From Cladocopium goreaui (Eukaryota > Sar > Dinophyceae > Suessiales > Symbiodiniaceae), in NCBI GenBank assembly GCA_947184155.2, contig CAMXCT020000904.1, positions 122,004 through 186,003 of the forward strand: a DNA stretch of 64,000 bases. The letters run 5' to 3'. A program made the translations under genes and the position numbers. This document shows positions 34,212-46,975 of this stretch, piece by piece (position 1 is the first letter of the stretch; every line of letters starts with the position of its first letter). The notes under the pieces are model-generated. The model did not search any database. It worked only from the letters and a program-made list of their open reading frames with translations, and was not told the origin of the DNA.

Positions 34212-35124
34212 GTTCAAAGGAAGAGGCGTTCTACTTGGAAACCAAGTGAAGAATCAGCACTGGGAAGCCGCGTTCTTCCAAGACCTCGGCAACTCTCCAG
34301 CGACATTTGAAGCCTCCCGATGGGCAGATTTCTATGGTTGTATCCCCGGTCACAATGTGAAGTTGGCAGATGCTATCCAGGCATATATTCAAGCGAGGCT
34401 TACAGGACCTCCTTGTTGGGTCGAACTCCCTGAAGATGCATGGCCGGACGACGTTGACATCCGGAAGTTCAGAAGACCGGTAGTGCGACTTGTCAAGGCA
34501 CTTTATGGTCATCCTGATGCGGGCACGATGTGGGAACAACATTGTGACAAACATGTCCGTGAAGTTGGTTTTATGCCAGTAGGGGAGGAATGGCCATCAA
34601 TGTATTTCCATAAGGAACTCAAGCTTTTGTTAGTCATCTATGTGGATGATCTGAAGTTAGCTGGGCCAGCACAGAACCTCACCAAAGGATGGGAGATGTT
34701 AAGGTCTAAGCTACGAATTGAACCAGAGACTGATTTGGGTCTCTATCTTGGTTGTTTGCTAAGCAAAGGAACCAATCGCCTGCATGATGGCACAGAGGTC
34801 ACAACCATGACCTATAATATGGAGGGTCTTTTAAAGCTCTCTGTTGAAAAGTATCTTGAACTTGTTGGGAAAGATACCAAGTTAAAACAAGTCTCAACAC
34901 CTAGTCTCCCCGAAGAGACCAAGCAACATAAGTCGCGCGCACCAGCACCTGGGGATCCTAAACATGCAGTTCAATGTCCCTGGTGTTCCACAAAGTTCGA
35001 TCCTGGATCGTCGGTTGCCTTACAGCCCGATGCCTCCGATTCTCGGCCGGAATCTGTTGAAGTCCAACGAGGTGCACTTGCTCCTCATGCTGCTAGCATC
35101 TTGATGAAGCTTCTATATGCAGCA
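34115..35124 (+). pseudogene. Copia reverse transcriptase, truncated before RNase H
   Basis: The RVT_2-type domain continues the polyprotein after a one-base frame change: KFKGRGVLLGNQVK, DLGNSPATFEASR, motif A around DAIQAYIQA, KALYGHPDAG, and an intact YVDD at 34,639-34,650. A Cys-pair segment (CPWCSTKF) follows, then the sequence stops being copia-like after LMKLLYAA. The open frame runs on to 35,160 through antisense ORF1 sequence. The lack of RNase H and LTR means this copy could not move by itself. Confidence 0.8.
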
Positions 35125-35960
35125 TTGTCAGCGGAAGGTTGGGCTGGAAGCCAAGATTGAAGTAATTGGGCAACCTCTTTGGCCATGTTCTGAGTGGCTT
35201 CCTTTTGGTTCACAAATTGGCCAGCAGAGCGTGACTTGAAAGTAGCCAGCTTGTCCAAGTCCACGTTTCGTGTGCGTAGTTGTGAGACCAATTCAGCAAT
35301 AAATACTGTGGTGCCGATGTTGTCAAATGGGAGAACGAAGGTTTCTCTGCCGTAGGCGATACGGCGGAGCCATGTATTGTGTAATCCTTGATATAAGAAC
35401 TTCCAGAGTGGGACTTGTAAAGGATCCATACTTTCGATGTCTTTGTAGCTGGAGAATCGACTTTGGCGGATTTTGGACGGAAAATCCAAACCATTCACCT
35501 TGTTGGAGTCGTGAAAGTCGACGTCAGGTTTCCAATGTTCCACAGGGGGAATTTCGATAGGGCGACAAGTGTAGCCCTCCTGGATCGGCGAAGTTCCCAT
35601 AGGTGATGACATAGGTCTCGGCGATCTCGGGGTGAGATTGTGTCTTTGAGGTGTAAGGTTTGCATTGTCCTGAGGTTGTTGTAAAAAGGTTGGAGGTGTA
35701 GGTGGGAAATGTGGTGTTGTCGGAGTCCACGTGGGGCGTGTTGAGAACGATGAAGTCAAAGGTGGTGGAGGAGGTGCTCCAGTTGGATGCCAAAAAGGAC
35801 GAGGAGTCGCCATTGCATAGTGCATAGGTCCACGAAACGTAGGTACCCCTGGATGCCAATCATGATGAGGTCGTCGAGGAGTGCGTGAGCGATCGGATTG
35901 TGCCGCAGGGATATCCCGTGATTCTTGGCTGAATTGAGAAATCAAGCCCTGGGACGCCAT
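35124..35960 (-). pseudogene. ORF1-like gene, 5' part (before the copia insertion)
   Basis: Starts at ATG 35,960 (MASQGLISQF). Residues ~20-130 are Pro/Thr/Ser-rich and disordered-looking. A more conserved-looking part follows: VPLWKFLYQGLHNTW, RETFVLPFDN, FIAELVSQLRTRN, and KEVAQLLQSWLPAQPSAD where the copia body begins. The frame would otherwise stop inside copia at 35,085. Its continuation lies at 28,321-28,661. Family not recognised. The upstream gene at 36,449 is about 490 bp away. Confidence 0.6.
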
Positions 35961-36448
35961 GGTGTAGACAGTAGCCAAGGGATGCTCGAACGAAGAAAGA
36001 ATAAGCCAACTGAAATATGCGGCAAGGGTGAAAATACAATTCGACAAGGGTCACAGGCCCATTTTTTGTGTGAGACATGATGTATAGTGACACTGTGGGG
36101 TGAATGGCTTAGCCCCAGCCATGGTCGGGACATTGACGTGAAGCTTCTCAAAATATCAAAGTGTGTAAATTGTGAGTGTGTCTCACAGGGTGCTCGGCTT
36201 AGCCCCAGCCATTCGATCGAGTGTTCGCAACGAAGAAAAGAATACGCAGATTATAAAAATTGAGAGATAACATCATTGAGATCGCAGGCAGCAGGTCAAA
36301 CGAATTTTGGCGGAAGAAGTGGCGGTGAATACCGAGATGTCGGGAGAAGCATTGTTGCTCCAAAAGGTCGGTCGGGGCCACTTGGCTCAATAGTGCTCGT
36401 CATTGAAGCCAGCACAGGTTTCAAAAATACTCCTCAATGATGTAGTAT

Positions 36449-38664
36449 TTACCAGCGAGATCTGTGAGAGTCATACGCTGAAGTGTAAGACCGAGAGGAG
36501 CCTTCGCGATGTTGATCTCGAGCACGGCCTTCACGGTAGGAATAAGAGTTGCCCCGATGATCATGCGTGGAATCGTCCCATGTTGAATTGTTGTCCCAGT
36601 AATGACGGCTGCGGTCTGGCATTGCGTGATCCGAGGTCTCATAGTGGGTGGCAGCTGCTCTGGTGTGGGTGGTCGATGGTGGGTTGGAAGGTGCAGGTGT
36701 ATCGGTGGTAGTAGCTGATGGTGCAGGTGGTGCATGATCAAGTGGTGGGTCTTCTGGAGGTTCGCGTGGTGCCGTGGCAGTTGGTGCATGTGCGTCTTGT
36801 GGATTTCGGGTAATCAACCCTTGGAAAACCGAGTGAGTAGAAGCGACATAGCATACTGATGCGCAACTGGAATTCATTGCCGTAGCACCGTCTTTTCCTC
36901 TGGCTATGCCTTGTAGAGCGCACAAACGTTGGATTTGGTCGTTTCCTCCAGATTGGGCTCGCATGCATTTTGGGGAGCGACAAATGGCCAGCAGGCCGGA
37001 TGGATTTTGTCCTTTGCCAATCTTGTAGAGCTGGGAGGTGCAAAGTTTGACTGAATATGCTGGTAAGTCATCGATGTCCGCAATCTCAGAGGACATGCCG
37101 AAGAATCCGTAGCACGGGTATTGGGTCGGGATGCCAGCTTCGTTTTTTGTCCAGCTAGCTGGGCGTATGCAGTCTTCAGCAAGAATTTTGGCAACTGATT
37201 CCCAACTCGTTTTGTGATAGCTCAGGTAGGTGCCCGCGTGTTCACCACGATAGATAGGTTTTTTGGGTATAACCCCGTTGGCACCGTGATGGTCAGCAGG
37301 TTCTCCGGCTCCACATAGAAGGCCTGTGTTCTTCTTGCCAGACTTAAGTCAAGTAGTCTTGCTTGTGCGAAGGCCTTGGCAATGTTCATGACAGTGGCCT
37401 GACTGGCTTTGATGAAAATGAGGTCATTGTTCATGGTACGATAGGGTTTGGCCAACTGATTGAACATCTCATCAACGAAATTGTTGAAGAGGATTTTGGT
37501 GGGCTGGTCAAGTTCAGTACGAAGTGATACTATATGATCACGGTCCAGTTCTGTCAGGCATCGTACTCGTTGTGGGTCTTCAGCAGCCGAAAGAAGTTCG
37601 TCAATTTCGATGTCATTTTTGTCGAACTGTGAGATTGAAAATGCTTCCGCTGCTGCCTCCGAGGTTTCGCTGTCGCCATCAGGTAGACGAAAAGCCACGG
37701 CTCCCAGTGGGGCGGTTGCAGGTGCCGGTGGATGTGAAGGTGGGTCAGAAGGTGGTGGTCCAGGAGGTGATCTGGGGCGATGGGTGCCACGGCGATGAGT
37801 CTCTGGATAATCGTTGTTGTTCCAATTGCCCCAGGAATCATCAAAGTCCGGTGTGGGAATGAAAGCAGGATCCGAAGGACGTGGTGCTGGTCTCAATACA
37901 ATTTCATGGCTTCGATGGTGACGACGGGGAGTTCGTGAGCGTGGTGTAGGATGTGATCGGTGTCGTCGATGAGGTAGTGGTGAACGTCGTCGGGGTGGTG
38001 AGCGTTGTCGATAAGGGGAAGGTGTTCTGCGATCCTTGGGATGATTGGTGGTGGATCTGTGTCGAGGAGGGGGAGACCGAGGTCGTTCTGGACGGTGACG
38101 TGAAGGTTGTCGGCGATGGGCTAGTGCAGGCGATCGAAGGGAACGTGATCTTCTTGTCGTCCTGGATCTGGGTCTTCGCGGTGGTGATGTCGAAGGAATA
38201 GGAATGGGTGCTGGTGGAGTCTCTGAAATAGTGTGGTCCGGAGCGGTAGGCTCAATGGGTCTGGCTTTCGGGGCAGGTGGAGGCAAAGGCGTTGGTGGCG
38301 TCGCAGCGGGCAATGGCGGTGGAGGTGCAGGGCCAGTCGGTGGTCTGTCTTGTTGAAGAAGCTGTTGACGTTGTTCTTGAAGACGTTGGGAGTCAAGGAT
38401 CATCTGCTGTTGGGCTTGGATAAGACGAACAGATTCCGCAAGCTGTTGAGTCGTAGAGCCCAATGTTGCCAAGTCCGGTTGAATTGAAGGTGGAGGTGTA
38501 TTCACTGGGGCTGAAGGAGCATCAGTTGATGGGGTCGATGGAGCTTTCGGAGCTGAGCGGCGTGTTTTTTGGGTTTCTTCTCTGATCGAACCTTTGGGGC
38601 TGCTTTGACTGCCGTATGTTGAGGGGCAGCTGGAGGAACTGTTCACCAAACGTAATGTGCTACC
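36449..38664 (-). pseudogene. Arg/Ser/Pro-rich protein with a conserved C-terminal domain, one frameshift
   Basis: No clean ATG: the frame opens near 38,664 (EDPGNQGSTLRLVNSS), possibly after a short 5' exon beginning at ATG near 38,777. It has a Gln-rich coiled region (QQQMILDSQRLQEQ), then an SR/RS-like stretch of about 110 residues (RRPRSRTTRRSRSLRS), then an acidic and helical part. Near 37,230 the frame shifts and continues YLSYHKTSWESVAKILAED, then YPCYGFFGMSSEIADI. It ends in an Arg/Ser/Tyr-rich tail at 36,449. The H-x-T...W segment faintly recalls ADP-ribosyl- or phosphotransferase folds, too weakly to name it. First gene of the Penelope-like array. Confidence 0.6.
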
Positions 38665-39075
38665 TTGGTTCCCTGGGTCCTCTATAAGGTAGGTTTGGGT
38701 TATTGAAGACAGAAATAAACAAAAAATAGAGTTGATACTGCAACGCTGCTGCCTTTTGTTTTCCTGGGTTTTCCATGTTTCTCATTTTTTTAAAAAAAAA
38801 TAATGTTCAAGGTTGCTCGCAGAGCATCCGTGTTGAACACGATGGGTACGACAAACGTTTTCAAGCAAAAAGACAGTGTTTTTTCTCTAGGGTGTTTTCT
38901 TCACTTAGTGTATTTCGCAAGGACAACGCATGACAAACGATTGTTTACGTAAAACAAAACTCCAGAAATTATAGTTAGTTCAATAATAAATGATCTATAT
39001 TTTTTTAATTATTATATGTTTATATAATTTTATATTTTATTGATATGCTTTCCTCCTGGCAAGAGCAAAAGAGAG
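38665..39075. other. AT-rich spacer between the two gene clusters
   Basis: Poly-A/T tracts (for example 38,790-38,805 and 38,990-39,035) and no coding segment. GACANNTGTC sites begin exactly at its right edge (39,076). Confidence 0.5.
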
Positions 39076-39441
39076 GACATATGTCAAAGTTTTGTGTCAA
39101 TTGTCACAAGTAAGCACAAGTAAACATGTGTCTGTATACCCTGGCCTCGAAACATTACCATCCAACCTCAGGTGAAGCAAGTGGAGTTGGAATTATGTTA
39201 TCTAAGATTTTGCATATTCTCGTAGCATTCACAAACACAAGTATCAAAAAAATCCTGAGTTTCGCCTGCAAGGACAACTGTTTTTACCCAAGAACCCTAT
39301 GATGAGATCAAACACATGATGCTTGACATGTGTTGAAAATCTAATTTGCAGCAGTTGCCAATGATTGGGAAGACAGAAGTTCTCCATGTCGTGCAACACA
39401 CTGCATGCAGGCAGCTGGCACAAGTGTGAGACAAAAGTCAC

Positions 39442-40871
39442 TCACACATGACGCAGCCGCAGAAACTCCGATGCAAAAGTCTGGGCAACACTTGACCCAA
39501 ATTGTGGAGTGTAGGTACCTGACTCCTCTAGCAGGTCCTTCCTCCCGGTGAAACTTCGGCCATCTTCACTTCGAGTCACCAGTTGCTCACCGGACAATTG
39601 TTCCCTGGCTGGACAATCTCTGGACAGTTGAAAGAAGCACGCTCTGTTTGTCCATATCTGCAGCGGCTTCTGAGTGGGGCCAGCAAATGCTCCAAGATAA
39701 GTCTTCACACGATGGGCCTTCACAAATGACAACACTGACCTCATAGGAAGACACTTGTGCAAACACGTGTTGTCCGGCTGCTCCAAGCAGACCATGATGC
39801 CAATGACACACGACACAAGGAACATCATGGCTGCTACCTGCATGTGGCTATTGCCAGTCCTGACAAATGTCCTTGTGGTGTCTCCCCACCACTGGTTCCA
39901 GCCATACCTTTGGCTTTGCGCCAGACATAATATGACAAATGAAGAACAAGGTGGTCCAAGCCAACAAAGACCATGTTCACATATGCTCATGAGCATATCC
40001 ATCCAGAGACGAAGGCCACATGTGTCGAGACAACTGTGCATATGTGAATGGATGATGTCAAACCCAGCTCCTTCAAAGCCTGCTTTGATCATCTCCTTGG
40101 TCAAGTTGGCTGCGCCACACCAGTACTCAACAAAGTGGTGGAGATGATGTGAACACTGGAGCCTGTTGGCAAAAGCACGCTGGCACAGGAGTGACAGCTT
40201 CATCGCAAGGTCTGTAACTGATCGCAGACATGGGTACAGTGAGTCCAGGAGAGGTGGCCACATCTTGATCGCATTCCCACCAGACACATGAAGATCATGT
40301 GCCAAGAACCGAGAAAAGGTCTCCATCAGGAACGACGACATTTGTGCACACCTGCAGCAGTCAGGGTGGGCAGCCAGGATAGTTTTGAAGACACTACTAA
40401 GTACTATAGTATTAATTAATTGTGATTGTCAGAGCAAAAAACTGTTTAAGTTTCTTTGTTACGTTTGTTATTATTCAACAACATGATTATCAACCCTGGC
40501 CTGTTGAAGGAAGAGTAGGGCCAGGCATCCTCATAGCCAAATGCAAGAGCTTTAGCACATTTGTCCACAAATGGGTCAATTGGCAAATCGGTCACAGCTG
40601 CAGCTGCTGCATTGGCACTTGTTGCCTCATGCATTTCAGTGACACCTGATGCCTCAGTGCCAGTGCCAGAAGAGCCAGCATCATCATGGACACATGTCTC
40701 GGTAGCAGCATCCACCTCCTTGTTTTGCTGACACTTGTTCTTCTTCTGACACTTGTTCTTCTTCTGCTGTGGAGGTGCAAAGCCAAAACCATAGACAAAT
40801 GGAAGAAAGGTAGCTGGCCACATCATAGTCCGCTGCCGGCGCCTTTCTGCAACTGCAATTGATTTCCCCAT
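39442..40871 (-). CDS. Methyltransferase-like protein, two exons
   Basis: Exon 1 runs from ATG 40,871 (MGKSIAVAERRR). It is Lys/Gln- then Ala/Thr-rich and ends PYSSFN. A GC-AG intron (donor CAG|GCCAGG, acceptor CTGCAG|GTGTGC near 40,350) joins it in frame to a ~300-residue exon. That exon has HFVEYWCGAANLTKEM then GAGFDI, like a SAM-binding motif I, and WLGPPCSSF, like the Pro-Cys motif of C5-cytosine methyltransferases. CLEQPDN follows. No full methyltransferase motif set is evident, so activity is uncertain. It is the last gene of the motif-rich cluster. Confidence 0.6.
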
Positions 40872-41183
40872 GGCCGCTTTCAGGGGAGGAGTGAAATTTA
40901 TACTCAAGATAATAGTCAGTGATCAGTGACCAGTATCCAGTGGAATTTCGAAAATTATGCCATGATTTGATATAACATGGTTTTTCCAACATGAATACAA
41001 TTACATAGTTGTTTGAAACAGTTTGACATATTCACGTAAAAAGCTGCGGGCATGAAACTCAATCTTAAAACAAGTCCAAGACAAGACAAATTCACTCAAA
41101 GTCTTGTGCATTCATTCATTCAAACTTGAGGCATTTTTTTAAGCGCAGCAGCATACATGTGCGAGCCATTGCAACACACTTGT

Positions 41184-44100
41184 TCAAGGACGCTTAGGAT
41201 ACTTAGTAGGAGGAGGCATCTGTGCGATGACCTCTCTTATCACAGCAAGCATGCTGTCTGAGACATGTCCAGGCTGCTGCGCTTGATTCGGATCATCGAG
41301 TTCAAAGCCAGGCAAATGTTTTGCCAAATCCCAGCGCTCCCAAGCTTCCTGATGCAACTGCTTCAGAGCCTCTTCCCAGGACATATGTTGAAACGCCTTG
41401 GAGCGAGATCCACCTGGTCCATAAGCAGCCCACACATGTCCCTCTCGAGGCTTGATCTTAAACTTTACGGTGAAGCGGTGGGCCTTTTGGTCCAAGCCAA
41501 ATGACATTCCTGGAGGCGCCAATCTCTGAAGGATTGCAGGTGTGAAGTGCTCTCTTGGCGACACAAGTACCACATGACGCCTCCTCCCTGCTTCAGCTGC
41601 AGCAGGTTCTGCTGGAGGTCCTGCTGCAGGCTCTGCTACAGGAGCAGGACCTGCAGCAGGCCCAGCTGCAGCATCAGACACTTCTTCCTCATCCAGCTCC
41701 ATGTGCAGCGGCTGATTTTCCTCATGTTCCTCCATGTGCGGCGACTGATGTTCTTCATGTTCCTCCATGTGCGGCGACTGATGTTCCGCATGTTGCTCCA
41801 TGTGCGGCGACTCATGTTCCTCATGTTCCTCCATGTCCGGCGACTGATGTTCCTCATGTTGCTCCATGTGCGGCGACCTATGTTCCTCATGTTCCTCAGC
41901 GACTTCGGGAAGCAGTGCTAAGGGCACAGGCTCAGAAACAGATGGTGCTGGAGGTGGCGCTGGTGCTGACACCTGTTCTGGACGATCGCTGGATTGAGGC
42001 TGAACTCCACGGCCTCTGCCTTTGCCTCTGGCTCTGCCTCGTCCTCGTCCCCGACCTCCTCGGCCTCGACCAAATGCTTTGCGAGAGGCAATCTTCTTCT
42101 TCTTTTCCTCCTTCTCCTTAGACGAGAATGTTTGAAATTAGTTATTTCTAAAGCTTTCTATTTCACTTCATTTTGACTAATTAATTTGAGAAATCTAGTC
42201 AGCAACCAAGATTCATTTTTTTTCTCCTCCTTAATCTCTGCCCACTTTCTCTTCATAGCAGTTCGAGGATTGACAAATGTCTTGATGTCGCTAAACTCTT
42301 GTGCTTCATCCTTATCCAGCCCCTCCAGCAATGATGCAGCTAGGTCGACATTTGTCACTGCATTCTTCTTCTTTGTTTTTTTTTCGCTGCTGCTTCCTGA
42401 CTTTTCACAAACTCTGTGAAAGTTGCATCCCCAAGCCGCTCACAACTGCGGGTAATCAAATCAGCTCGAGACAACTTAACAGGATTGGGCACCCCCAGTG
42501 CATCAGCAATGATGACCAAGTCATTGTAAGTCAAATTGACCGACTGGCGAAGGGCTGCCTGCGGCAAGGGTTCAAATGGACGCTGTGGAGACAGTAGTAC
42601 GCCAACACCTTCCTCCAATGATGCTTCTGCATCTGCTGCTACCCAGTCATTTGGGTTGAATGGAAAGACAAATGACCCCCCAATGGATGGATTGGTGCTG
42701 AGCTTGTAGGTTTGAAACCTGTCATGATGACCATGTTCCTCCAACGGCCACACCATAGTTGCCCAAAGTCGATTGCCAAGGCTGAGAACAGTTGTCTCTG
42801 TGGACAACTGTGACAGAAGTTGACCAGGAAAACACATGACAGAGTTCAGACCATCCTGCAAGTGCAGCCCAAACTGATCAAAGAAAAGAAGATTTTTAAG
42901 TAAGTCTATTTGAGAATTGAGGAAACAATGCCAGCAAGCAAAAGATGCTCAATCAAAATCCAAGTGTCGTCAACTTTGACATTTGTCTCCGCTAAAGTAT
43001 GTTCAGTGTAAAATCGAATCCACTCCCATGCAGCATATGATTTCCCATACTGTTCCTCATTGACACTTGTCCATGATTTCTTCTTCATGATGTTGCTGAA
43101 AGATTTGGGAAGACGATGATAGCGGCTAGAAAAGATCTTGCGACCATACTGCTCATCAGCAGTCTGTCGCTTGCCCCATTTCTGGACGAATTCCTCTTTA
43201 GTCAACTTTCCCACATGGAATAGCTTTCTGGAACTGAAGACATTGCTGTTCATGACACATGACTGCACACGTGGCAAGGTCATCTTTTGGTTCGGGTGAC
43301 TCTTTGCCTCCACTCTCACCGCTTGATGACAATCTTCGACGATCTTGTTGTCGGGCAAGACAGTCAAGACACCCTTCAAGACAAATGTTCCAGGGACACT
43401 TGTTTCGTCCCAGCCACTCTGCTCGAAAAGGGCACACGATAGCCTGACAGGGGTGCTGAACAAGAATTGCAAGTCAGGGACAATTTTAGCACATTTGTCC
43501 GACTGTTCCGCCAGATTGAGAAGCCGCCAGTCTCTCCTCATCACACGCATGGCTTCCTGGCGATGATCGACACATGACGAGACAAGTCCCACAAAGCACT
43601 CAGGAGCTGTGCCATACCTTGACATTGTCCATAATCTTCTTGACAGGACATTTGACGCATATTTGAACACAGTTGCTGCTAGGTCATCATCATCAGTTCT
43701 GCCTTGGTGCACTTGGTAGTACACCAACTTCTTCAGAGACCGCCAATCATACAGCGTTTTCACAATGGCCAGCAAGTGATCATCTTTGTACCAAGACAAA
43801 GCCCACGTCATGAGTTGCTCAACTCCTTGCTGGGGGGTTTTGATCTCAGAGACTTGTTCCGTATACCAGGTCCAGCAAGGTCGGCTGACCAAGAGCATGA
43901 TACATGCAGTCTCATGGTTGACATATGTCAAAGCTCGATGTAGCAGTTTCAAGCCCCCCAGATCCCCTTTGCACTTTTGAAATTTTGTATTTACTTCTTC
44001 AGGGGCTGGCAGCCCCTCATCTTCAAAGTACCAGTGCAGAAGGCAACGTGTGGCGAAAAACTCTTTGAGCTGTTGGTGTGCACACTCATGCCAGGCGAAC

Positions 44101-46975
44101 CACCTGCCTGGTTTTGGTAAGCCCTTTTTGGCTAGAAAGGATGGCAACTCTGACATTTGATTCCACAATTCTTCATCTGTTGGTGTCCTGCCAAAATCAT
44201 CTTCAAAGTCCAGAGCCATGAGACACTTGTACCGCTGGAAGTGCTCCGAGTCCTGCTCCAAAAGTTTTTGCACAACATCATCAGCCACGAGTTTTACGTT
44301 GGATGATTTTTGAATGGTGTTTAAAAAAAACATAAAACTAATATGATAAGATTTGCCTTGAGTGAGTCCTCCATGACACATGTATCAAAGAAGTTGGCCA
44401 GGAGATCATACTTTTCGTCTCCAAAAGCCCCAGAGCCATGTGGCTTATAGTTGACTGACCAGGCATATGTTGTGGCTAATACAGCCTCGTTGAACTTCGG
44501 GTCACAGCCATTGGACAGTTTCAAGTCTCGAATCAGTCTGTGCACTTTATCACAGTGACAGTGTACAAGCAGATTGCGGTGTTGCAAGTAGGCCAAGCCT
44601 GCCTGGGCCACAATGTTGCACCAAAGAAACAGGTCAAGGGGAAAATAACCATACAAACGTATTAAAACAATATACATGTATTCTGCATTTACATATAATA
44701 TACAATGAATGGCCACATGTCATGTGTCATAAATTCATACTTTTATGAAACCTTCCCATTTGATATTGCTGCTAAGAAACAGCACCTACACCGCCCTGAT
44801 CAATCGAGACAGTGAGGATGGGTATATCCATAGCCTTTGACAAATCTTGGACATGTGTCTCACCAGTATGGACATCCTTGATCAAGACCTGGTTGCCTTG
44901 GACAATCCTCTTCTTGTCTGGACTCAGCGGAGACAAGTACATTGACAAAGGTGGAGTAAATGCTGGAAGTGAGAGTCGCCCCCGTGAAATGTGCCACAGC
45001 TGATGTGAAAGAGCAGCTAGAAACCTGTAGGCAGCCAAACGTTCAACTTTGCGTGTGGCGGCCAGAATCTCGATTTCCGGCTCCAGATCAAACTCAAGTG
45101 GGGCAATGACTTTGGATCTAGAGACATGTTGAATCGGGCAAAGAGCACAACTGTCCATCTCGTGAGAGTAACATATGCTGACAATTGTTTCTTTTTGACT
45201 GTGAGTCGAAGCATCAGTCACCATGTTGATGTGTGGAATATTCAGGAACCCAGTTTTGACCTTCCCGAAATAAATTCCCAGCACTTTGCGGTTCCAGTAC
45301 TCAACAGAAGACGCTTGTGCACCTCCTTGAACTTCATCACTGCGCAACTTGGCGACAACTGACAAGCTGCAGTTCTTTTCCCGAGCTGCTTCCAGCATGG
45401 TCCATATTGAGTCTGGGTGCACCAACACATGTGACTCATGAGTTTTTGTCGGTCCACTTCGACGTTTCCTGGTGGATGACACTTGTGACAAGAGTAGATT
45501 GTAATTGGTTCATCTAAATAAACCCAACATAAAGAAAGTGAAGCCAAAATTTGATCAAAACAACTAGCTGAAGTAACATGGCTAGTTTCTTAAATTTTCT
45601 GGCAGGAGCAGCTTGTTGTGCTTGATGTGGTTGTTCTGGGGTATACATGTGCAGCAAAAACTGATCCATTGCAGTTGACACAAATGTCGCCATCAAATCT
45701 TTCAAATCCTGGAGCAGCTGTATTGACATTTGTCCCAGAACCGCTTTCTGCCTGGAGCGTCTAAAGCGTTCCAAAATAGCAACAAAAATGGTAATATCGA
45801 CAACATGTACCTCCTCTTGCCAATCAGATGACAAATGTCCAGCATTGAACATAGCATGCCACTCCTGAGACCAAGCTGTAGCAATTCCTCTATGGACACT
45901 GCGAAGAAAAGCAGCCAATGCAAGATTCCCAGAAGAAGTCACCAACAAAGTTTCACCTCGATTCGCTGGAAACTTAACCTGCACTCCAGCAACAGCACTC
46001 ACCCAAGGCATCACCATGAAGCCAACTGCCTTCAAGTAGGACAACAGGAATTGAGCTTTGGCCTCCTCCCGAGCTCTGTTGACAAATGTAAACAGGCAGA
46101 TCACCAGTGCCAAAGAAGTGCAGAGATTTCGGTCCAGTAGGCCTGGCCTCCAAGCAAGGCTGATTGGTTTGGCATCACCAAAATCCAACAAACACTTCAC
46201 TCCGGCATGAACACAAAATATTGAAAGTGTATCCGGCTAATTTTAAATGATAGGTTCTTACTAATAAATAAGATTTTGGAATCAACATTTCAGAAACCCC
46301 TACCTGGCGACAGCTGTCCTCAAACTCACATCATTCGAAGCAAAAGCTTTGTTTGTTACCGTCCCAAGAAGATCTCGGTAGAACTTGTAGGAACCTCTCT
46401 TCTCATGCCCCTTTTCCCGGATGATGTCATAGAAGTACGCTATATCCCAGTGAATGCGATTAGCATCAGTGTTGTCAACATACCCCACAGTGCTTGGCAG
46501 CTGAAGGTTGTTGAAGACCATGAGTCTTGCATCATCCCGCACCATAGTAGCAGAGCACAGGGGACAAATGAGACAACAGAAACAAAACTCCTGAACCACA
46601 ATTCAGCTACAAGAACACCATAGACATACATCAACACAATTGCAGACTAATTGACTTCCTTTGATTCAACTGAAGCGCATGCCATTGCATCAAAGGAAAT
46701 GCATAATTCTCAGAATCAAACTTGCTGATATAGTGGAGCTGCTCGCCATCAGCCTGTCAGCAACAATAATAAGAATCAACATTATTACATGACAATAACT
46801 TGACTTGTGCTGCCACACTCACAAAGCAGGCTGATTTCACAATTCAAGTGATCCAATGTTTTCAACTCTTCGCAGTGAAGCCAAGCTCTCATAATTTAAG
46901 ATTGCCTGAAGGCATGTCAGCTGCTGGTGCTTCGAACAGGGTGCCTCCCCTATAGTACGAGATATTGCGGTCAAC
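41184..46975 (-). CDS. Large multi-exon protein of unknown function
   Basis: About ten exons by frame and splice-like borders: ~46,975-46,890 (DRNISYYRGGTLFEAP), 46,740-46,680, 46,570-46,300, 46,200-45,590 (FMVMPWVSAVAGVQVKF), 45,480-44,790 (NIPHINMVTDASTHSQKE), ~44,620-44,345 (KVHRLIRDLKLSNG), ~44,310-42,930, ~42,865-42,380, 42,355-42,190 and 42,125-41,184. One internal donor looks like GT (GGCATT|GTTTCC) with acceptor GATCAG. The C-terminal exon has an RGRG-rich stretch (GRGRGGRGRGRGRARGKG), six 11-residue acidic/His repeats and a final domain including VWAAYGPGGSRSKAFQH. No family is recognised. The 5' end is uncertain. Well over twenty GACANNTGTC-type sites lie in its exons. Confidence 0.65.
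41695..41905 (-). repeat. 33-bp coding repeat, six copies
   Basis: In-frame repeats of 11 residues of the form MEEHEEHQSPH in the last exon of the large gene, with small changes (MEQHAEHQSPH, MEEHEENQPLH). Highly charged and probably disordered. Confidence 0.85.

Larger units (their letters stand above)
28638..35124 (+). mobile_element. LTR-less, 3'-truncated Ty1/copia retrotransposon body
   Basis: It encodes Gag, protease, integrase and reverse transcriptase in copia order (integrase before RT), antisense to the surrounding gene. The left edge lies within about 30 bp of 28,638. The right edge is near 35,124, where the frame leaves copia-like sequence (LAPHAASILMKLLYAA) and enters the complement of the host ORF1. 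RNase H is missing. No LTR pair flanks it and the host coding sequence abuts both edges. This may be an internal fragment retroposed or transferred by recombination. Confidence 0.75.

Noticed and set aside
36904..37194. Separate small gene (MPKFLLKTAYAQLAG) on the minus strand
   Set aside because: The neighbouring frame (YLSYHKTSWESVAKI...) is continuous with the flanking protein, so this is a shadow frame.
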